From the NCBI RefSeq assembly GCF_009735585.1, contig NZ_VJVW01000003.1, forward strand, positions 248,001-312,000: 64,000 bases of DNA. The letters are read 5' to 3'. Under the pieces are notes generated by a model. It saw nothing but the letters and a program-made list of their open reading frames with translations. It had not been told where the DNA came from and did not search any database. Numbering within the stretch: the stretch's first letter is position 1; each line of letters starts with the position of its first letter. This document shows, in pieces, positions 59,312-64,000 of this stretch. A program made the translations under genes and the position numbers. Source of the stretch: Christiangramia aestuarii (GTDB taxonomy: Bacteria > Bacteroidota > Bacteroidia > Flavobacteriales > Flavobacteriaceae).

Positions 59312-60550
59312 TTATTTTTTGTTCCTGTTCTTTTCCTCGATAAACCTGGACATGAAATATGTACTGCGGTGCAGATGGTGCCTTAACATTTTACCGGTGA
59401 AATTCATGTTTCGGTGATCTTTCAGATTATTCAGGATCAAATTGATTCTTTGCTGAAATAAATTACCATGCTCTTTTCCATTAAATCGGGAATTGATTAT
59501 TTCAAATCCTTTCTGTTGTTTTTGTTCCCATAGATCCTGATTCGAATAAAGTTCGACCGCACGGTTGATGAATTCCCTATCTCCGTGGGTAATGAACCCG
59601 TTCCATTCCATCTCAGCATTGATGCCTTCTGCCCCGGTTGGGGTAGTAACAGATACTGTACCGTTCTGCATGGCTTCTACGAGTTTTCCTTTAAGCCCTG
59701 CACCAAAATTTATGGGTGCCAGACACACCCTGCTTTCTTTCATCGCCTTTGTCGAATCCTCTACCCAGCCATGAACAAGAAAATTTTCCCTGGCATTATG
59801 TAGGTTTACAACCTTTTGAGAGGCATAAGCACCATAGATATTCATCCTGGCATCAGGCAATTTTTTTCTGATCTCGGGCCAGATCTTTTCCTTCAGGTAC
59901 AGGACGGCCTGCCAGTTTGGTTCATGTAGAAAATTCCCGATACTTATAAAATCTTTACGTTCCTCGAAACCGGGTAGCATTTCTTGTTCCTTAGATGAAA
60001 TTTCTGAAAACATATAAGGCAGGTAAAAAAGTATATCTTCAGGAATATTGAATTTGTCCTGTAGTAATTTTATTTCCGGTTCAGAAATGATCAGGCTAAG
60101 ATCACACCTGTAAATGGCAGCGATCTCCCTTTTGGCAAGCTCAGATTCATTAAGGAGCTGCTCTTCTGTTCGGTTTTCCTTAAAAGCCTTTTGACGGGCT
60201 TCTCTAAGAAAATGCAAATCTTCGGTATCAAGAATTTTTAATGCCTCAGGACAATTTTCATCGACCCGCCAGCCAAACTGTTCCTCCATCATGAACCGGT
60301 CGAATAGAACGATTTCAGGATCAAGCCTTTTCAGAATCGAATCGAAGCTTGGGTCGTTTAGTTGGATTTTCTCTTCAACAATTCCTAGTGAAGATAGATC
60401 GGCTTTGTTCTGGGTTTCTTTAGCGGTAGAGGCAAAGATCACTTCATAGCCAGAGTTCCTGAACAATTTCAGTAATTGCATCATTCTTGTGCCCGCCGCC
60501 GAAGATGTAGGCTCGGGCCAGACATAACCAATAACCAGAAGTTTCGCCAT
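59312..60550 (-). CDS. Glycosyltransferase, group 1 (GT-B)
   Basis: A 412-residue cytoplasmic GT4-type enzyme with MAKLLVIGYVWPEPTSSAAG at the start and the C-terminal donor-binding region RVCLAPINFGAGLKGKLVEA, TPTGAEGINAE. The E-x7-E-like pattern of retaining GT-B enzymes is partly visible (GAGLKGKLVEAMQNG). Donor and acceptor are unknown. A possible promoter lies in the 26-base gap after the SLC13 transporter, so it may be read both in an operon with it and alone. Confidence 0.82.
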   Translation of the reverse strand: MAKLLVIGYVWPEPTSSAAGTRMMQLLKLFRNSGYEVIFASTAKETQNKADLSSLGIVEEKIQLNDPSFDSILKRLDPEIVLFDRFMMEEQFGWRVDENCPEALKILDTEDLHFLREARQKAFKENRTEEQLLNESELAKREIAAIYRCDLSLIISEPEIKLLQDKFNIPEDILFYLPYMFSEISSKEQEMLPGFEERKDFISIGNFLHEPNWQAVLYLKEKIWPEIRKKLPDARMNIYGAYASQKVVNLHNARENFLVHGWVEDSTKAMKESRVCLAPINFGAGLKGKLVEAMQNGTVSVTTPTGAEGINAEMEWNGFITHGDREFINRAVELYSNQDLWEQKQQKGFEIINSRFNGKEHGNLFQQRINLILNNLKDHRNMNFTGKMLRHHLHRSTYFMSRFIEEKNRNKK

Positions 60551-60563
60551 TCAATTTTTTTTT

Positions 60564-60571
60564 CAAAAATA
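60564..60571 (-). promoter_or_regulatory. Possible -7 box of glycosyltransferase gene
   Basis: TATTTTTG on the minus strand, a full TAnnTTTG match, 13 bases before the ATG at 60550. It lies in the 26-base gap after the SLC13 transporter stop. Confidence 0.4.
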
Positions 60572-60576
60572 ACATT

Positions 60577-62382
60577 TTACAGTTGTCCCGAAAGCAGAAG
60601 GGTAGCGGTAATCCAGAGGATTAGTGAAAGTACGCCTCCAATGATGAGAAAATGTTTGAATTTGTAGATCCCCATTCCGTAAATAATTGTGTTGGTCTGG
60701 TAGCCTACCGGGGTAAAAAAGCTGAAATTTGCGGCGAATAGAACCGAAAGTATAAAAGGCTTTGGATCAAGTTGTAGGGAGGAGGCTATAGTAATGGCAA
60801 TAGGGGCAATAATGATCGCGGTGGCATTATTAGAAATAAATCCGCTTAGGAACATAGTTACGAAAAAGAGTAGGCCCATGATCACAATATCACTTTTATC
60901 ATCGAACAGCATTAATAACTGGTCTGAGATCCACTGGTCGGCACCTGTATTGCTCATGGCCACCCCCAGGGGGATCATTCCTGCTAAAAGGAAAATGATC
61001 TGCCAGTTGACCTGAGAATATACCTTTCCAAGGTCGATACATTTTAAAAAGATCATTAAAAAACAGCCAATAAGGGCGCTTTTAAGGATAGGGAAAATCG
61101 AAAAAGCAGAGAGCCCGATGACCAGTAACAAGATGCCAAAGGTAAGATTCCGCTTGTATAGGCTTGGTACACTGATGTCTGAATACTCTCTGAGTATACT
61201 TACGTTTTCCATTTTTCGAAGGTTCTCTATGTCTTTTTGAGTGACCTCTACCAGTAAACGATCTCCAACCCTGAGTTCGATATCATCAGATTTCCGGTCG
61301 AATATCCTCCTCCCAGGATTCCTGAAACTACGCCGCTTCCTGATTGCCAGCGGCACCGCACCATGGAGGTCGTACCAGCCTACTGTCTTGATACTTTTTC
61401 CGATAAGCGGTGAATTGGGAAGCATCAGCAATTCCACCACCTGGATATTTTCCTCGGGATTGGTTTCAGTTTCAATATCTTCTTCGATTTCCTGTTCGAT
61501 ATTCTTAATAATAGTGAGGTCTCCAGATTCCTTTAATTTGATTAGATGTTCAATATTACACCGTAGTAAAAGCTGATCACCTTCCTTCAAAGTAGTGTAT
61601 TTTCCAGGGTGCTCATTGATCACGGCATTTCTTTTAAGCCTTATCACCTCAATGCTATCCTCTTCACCACCAAAAACCTCTTCTATACTCTTGCCAATTA
61701 GCAGTGAATTTTTTGTCACTATTCCCCGGGTTATGAATTCATCCAGGTCATAAACAGTTGACAGCATGCTTTGCTTTTTCGGGAGAAAACTGATCATAAG
61801 GCTTACCACCGCAATGGTAATGACCAGGAAGATAACTCCCAGCCAGGTGAATTCAAAGAATTTGAATCTTTCCACCCCGCGCTCTATGGCCACGGCATTC
61901 ACGATAAGGTTGGTAGAGGTTCCCATCAAGGTGCAGCTTCCGCCAATAATACCTGCGAAAGAAATTGGCAGTAATAATTTTGAAGCTGGGATATCGTATT
62001 TTTCACTTAGTTCATTCACGATCTTAACAAAAACAAGTACCACGGCCGTGGTATTGATAAATGCTGAGATCCCGCCGGCGATGAACATGAAAAGCGGTAC
62101 CATAAGAAAAAGGGGGAATCCCCTGAGCCTTTTCAGACTTTTGGCCAGCCAGTCGATCACACCATTATCCTCAAGCCCCACTGCGATGATCATCAGGGCA
62201 AGAACTGTAATGGTCGCGGGACTTGAGAATCCGGAAATGGCTTCCTCCGGGCTTATAAGATTGGTCAAAAGCAGGCTTACCATAATGAAGAACGCGATCT
62301 TGTCTACCGGGAATACTTCCAGGGCAAACAGGAAAATCACCGTGATGATTATCGCAAATAGAATGATGATCTCGAGTGTCAT
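60577..62382 (-). CDS. SLC13/DASS-type permease with RCK-C domains
   Basis: A 601-residue transporter with about 12 helices in two halves (MTLEIIILFAIIITVIFLFA and, late, FAANFSFFTPVGYQTNTIIY). The two Asn/Thr-rich substrate motifs are LMGTSTNLIVNA and ISNNATAIIIAPIA. A cytoplasmic middle region of about 200 residues contains two TrkA-C (RCK_C) modules (SIEVIRLKRNAVINEHPGKY, LAIRKRRSFRNPGRRIFDRK). This family moves dicarboxylates, citrate, sulfate or similar anions with Na+ or H+. The ligand is not assigned. Confidence 0.9.
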   Translation of the reverse strand: MTLEIIILFAIIITVIFLFALEVFPVDKIAFFIMVSLLLTNLISPEEAISGFSSPATITVLALMIIAVGLEDNGVIDWLAKSLKRLRGFPLFLMVPLFMFIAGGISAFINTTAVVLVFVKIVNELSEKYDIPASKLLLPISFAGIIGGSCTLMGTSTNLIVNAVAIERGVERFKFFEFTWLGVIFLVITIAVVSLMISFLPKKQSMLSTVYDLDEFITRGIVTKNSLLIGKSIEEVFGGEEDSIEVIRLKRNAVINEHPGKYTTLKEGDQLLLRCNIEHLIKLKESGDLTIIKNIEQEIEEDIETETNPEENIQVVELLMLPNSPLIGKSIKTVGWYDLHGAVPLAIRKRRSFRNPGRRIFDRKSDDIELRVGDRLLVEVTQKDIENLRKMENVSILREYSDISVPSLYKRNLTFGILLLVIGLSAFSIFPILKSALIGCFLMIFLKCIDLGKVYSQVNWQIIFLLAGMIPLGVAMSNTGADQWISDQLLMLFDDKSDIVIMGLLFFVTMFLSGFISNNATAIIIAPIAITIASSLQLDPKPFILSVLFAANFSFFTPVGYQTNTIIYGMGIYKFKHFLIIGGVLSLILWITATLLLSGQL

Positions 62383-62518
62383 GGTTCTTCATTATTACTT
62401 ATAAAAATAACTTTAAGTTCTATTATCTCGTTTTCTTTCTGAAAGATTTATGACTTAGAAAATATCAAATTCTATCCCTTTGACTTTTATTTCATAGATT
62501 ACAGTTAAATTTTCAGAA

Positions 62519-63022
62519 ATGAGCAGAGGATTTGTCAAGGAAGAAGACCAGGAAGAACCATTATTAGTTCCACCCCGGGCGGCATTGCCCGCTGGAGAAA
62601 CCAATTACGTGACCGCAAACGGGCTAAAGGAACTAAAAGAGGAACTGGAGGAACTTGAACATGAGCGGGCTAACGTATTTGCTGAAAATGAGACCGAAAA
62701 ACGAAGGGAGCAAAGCCTGATTGATGGGAAAATCAAACTCTTGAGCGAGCGCCTCAATTCAGCACGGCTGTTAACTCCGGAAGACCTTCCCAAGGACGAA
62801 GTTAGGTTTGGTGTTCATGTGGAGATTGAATATTTGGAAAAAGGGCTGAAACAGAAATTCCAGATCGTTGGCGTGGATGAAGCTGATATCAAAAAGCAAA
62901 AGATCGCCTTTGTAGCACCAATTTCAAGGGCAATTACCGGAAAGAAGATCGGGGAGCAGGTAGATTTTAAACTGGGGAGTGAAGTAAGAAAATTGAAGAT
63001 CCTTAGCATAAAATACGATTAG
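62519..63022 (+). CDS. GreA/GreB family transcription elongation factor
   Basis: A 167-residue Gre-type factor. An acidic N-terminal extension (FVKEEDQEEPLLVPPRAALP) precedes the coiled coil (VTANGLKELKEELEELEHER, ENETEKRREQSLIDGKIKLL), and the FKBP-like C-terminal half has VEIEYLEKGLKQKFQIVGVD and ISRAITGKKIGEQVDFKLGS. The coil tip acidic pair is less clear, so cleavage stimulation is not certain. The PPRA segment is common in GreB-like proteins. A DoxX gene follows after 45 bases. Confidence 0.85.
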   Translation: MSRGFVKEEDQEEPLLVPPRAALPAGETNYVTANGLKELKEELEELEHERANVFAENETEKRREQSLIDGKIKLLSERLNSARLLTPEDLPKDEVRFGVHVEIEYLEKGLKQKFQIVGVDEADIKKQKIAFVAPISRAITGKKIGEQVDFKLGSEVRKLKILSIKYD

Positions 63023-63067
63023 GACCCGCGGATTTATAGAATATTCTAAACCAATTAAATCAAAAAT

Positions 63068-63484
63068 ATGTCCACAGCTTACAAAACCAATATCAATCTT
63101 GCCAACATGGATTTTGCCCTGCTAATATTCAGGATTGGAATAGGCGTCTTAATGTTTAGCCATGGCTTTCCTAAATTTCTCAATTTCTTTACTGCCGAAG
63201 AGATAAAATTTGCTGATCCCGTTGGCCTGGGAGAACAAATCACCTTTGCGCTTGCTGTATTTGCCGAGTTCGTATGTGCCATATTTGTAATACTTGGTTT
63301 TCTAACCAGATTTGCCGCTATCCCCGTCATTCTTACCATGGCTGTTGCGGTTTTTATAGTACACATAGAAGATCCGTTTTCTAAACAGGAGCTTCCTTTG
63401 CTTTATCTTGTGTGTTTTACGGTTATTGCCATGACCGGCCCCGGTAAATATTCTCTGGATTACCTTTTACAGAATAAAAAATAA
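63068..63484 (+). CDS. DoxX family membrane protein
   Basis: A 138-residue four-helix membrane protein with LLIFRIGIGVLMFSHGFPKF, ITFALAVFAEFVCAIFVILG and AIPVILTMAVAVFIVHI, ending LLYLVCFTVIAMTGPGKYSL. This is the DoxX/SURF4 pattern, associated with thiosulfate:quinone oxidoreduction or redox balance. The substrate is unknown. It lies 7 bases before the gluconokinase start and is co-transcribed. Confidence 0.9.
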   Translation: MSTAYKTNINLANMDFALLIFRIGIGVLMFSHGFPKFLNFFTAEEIKFADPVGLGEQITFALAVFAEFVCAIFVILGFLTRFAAIPVILTMAVAVFIVHIEDPFSKQELPLLYLVCFTVIAMTGPGKYSLDYLLQNKK

Positions 63485-63491
63485 GTAGATT

Positions 63492-64000
63492 TTGAGCAAG
63501 GTATACATTTTAATGGGAGTTTCAGGGGTAGGAAAGACCACCCTCGGCAGCATGCTGGCCAAGGAACTTTCTGTACCTTTTTATGATGCTGACAGTTTTC
63601 ATCCCGCTTCCAATATCGAAAAGATGCAAAATGGGATTGCCCTGAATGACGAGGACAGGGAAGAATGGCTTGCCCGAATGAGTTCACTAATTCCTGAATG
63701 GCAAAATTCAGGTGGAGGGGTTCTGGCTTGCTCTGCCCTAAAGGAGAAATACCGGAAACAGCTTGCAGGCAATACTAAAAATGATCTGGAGTGGATCTTT
63801 CTTTATGAAGATTTCAGTATAATAGCAGACAGGATCAACAAACGCAAACTGCACTTTTTCGATCCCAGTCTTTTAAGGTCACAGTACGATATCCTGGAAC
63901 CGCCAGATTATGGAATACATATAAAGGTGGAGAATTCTCCAGAGGAGTCTTTAAAGGAAATAATCGAAAAACTTAGAATGCCTGGGATCGGCATCATTGG
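63492..64000 (+). CDS. gntK: Gluconokinase, 3' truncated; apparent Gnd fusion
   Basis: Phosphorylates gluconate to 6-phosphogluconate. The first 160 residues have the P-loop MGVSGVGKTTLGS, DADSFHPASNIEKM, LACSALKEKYRK and the family motif KRKLHFFDPSLLRSQYDILE. The start is TTG at 63492 (in-frame stop just upstream); ATG at 63513 would cut the first seven residues. Near the window edge, after LKEIIEKLRM, the frame reads PGIGIIG, a GxGxxG start of a Rossmann fold. That suggests the protein continues as 6-phosphogluconate dehydrogenase, but this end is cut off by the window. Downstream genes are not visible. Confidence 0.85.
   Translation, partial: MSKVYILMGVSGVGKTTLGSMLAKELSVPFYDADSFHPASNIEKMQNGIALNDEDREEWLARMSSLIPEWQNSGGGVLACSALKEKYRKQLAGNTKNDLEWIFLYEDFSIIADRINKRKLHFFDPSLLRSQYDILEPPDYGIHIKVENSPEESLKEIIEKLRMPGIGII

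Noticed and set aside
61766-62404. A 212-codon plus-strand frame opposite the SLC13 transporter
   Set aside because: It mirrors the transmembrane codons of the transporter, has no recognisable domain, and the minus strand encodes a full transporter.

Overview
The window is a gene-dense, moderately AT-rich chromosomal segment of a marine-type member of the Bacteroidota, family Flavobacteriaceae (a Gramella/Christiangramia-like organism would fit; this is inferred from protein style, not from a marker search). The supporting evidence is a type IX secretion C-terminal sorting domain, several promoters of the Bacteroidota form (-7 box TAnnTTTG with very short leaders), few Shine-Dalgarno sites, and typical flavobacterial families such as DUF3817, SatD/DUF3307 and RimK-RLAN. 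No rRNA, tRNA, CRISPR array, complete insertion sequence or prophage was seen.

Layout. 1-8.3 kb: proline dehydrogenase (5' end cut by the window), PlsC-like acyltransferase, YebC, pterin dehydratase, an epimerase, GcvT, the NAD(P)HX repair enzyme Nnr, histidine ammonia-lyase and a STAS-like protein. 8.4-15 kb: ClpC divergent from GyrA plus a TPR protein. 15-21.6 kb: an NlpC/P60-like protein without its catalytic cysteine, thiolase, a 7TM-HD phosphodiesterase, a GreA-like factor and the SatD/DUF3307 pair. 21.7-33.4 kb: aldehyde dehydrogenase, Nudix, thioesterase, a minus-strand group with two MscS channels, GalE, small membrane proteins, two SDRs and an MDR reductase. 33.5-45.7 kb: FUSC transporter, T9SS cargo protein, CysE-CysM, a Crp/Fnr regulator, an SF2 helicase and PBP1A.

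45.8-46.7 kb is the most unusual stretch. It holds three tandem minus-strand genes for near-identical basic 33-residue microproteins, plus a fourth 44-residue ORF that shares their start and leader. Codon differences between the copies are mostly synonymous, so they look translated and under selection. I recognise no family for them.

46.8-52.5 kb: a beta-propeller protein, an M19 dipeptidase, and a tightly overlapped operon of RimK-type ATP-grasp ligase, GCS2-type glutamate ligase and N-formylglutamate amidohydrolase, which probably makes or tailors a small glutamate-containing compound. 52.5-64 kb: OsmC, FKBP, a Tat-exported Gfo/Idh/MocA oxidoreductase, a 3D-domain lipoprotein, a GluR0-type glutamate-receptor ion channel next to two membrane microproteins, aspartokinase divergent from an ACT-like partner, a glycosyltransferase, an SLC13 transporter, a second GreA/GreB-type factor, DoxX, and a gluconokinase that seems to run on into a 6-phosphogluconate dehydrogenase domain at the window edge.

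Most of the window is core metabolism and housekeeping. The new-biology candidates are the microprotein array, the ligase operon, the pseudo-NlpC/P60 protein and the small membrane proteins. The only stretch of about 300 bases without a confident gene is 45717-46034; it contains only a doubtful 68-codon ORF.
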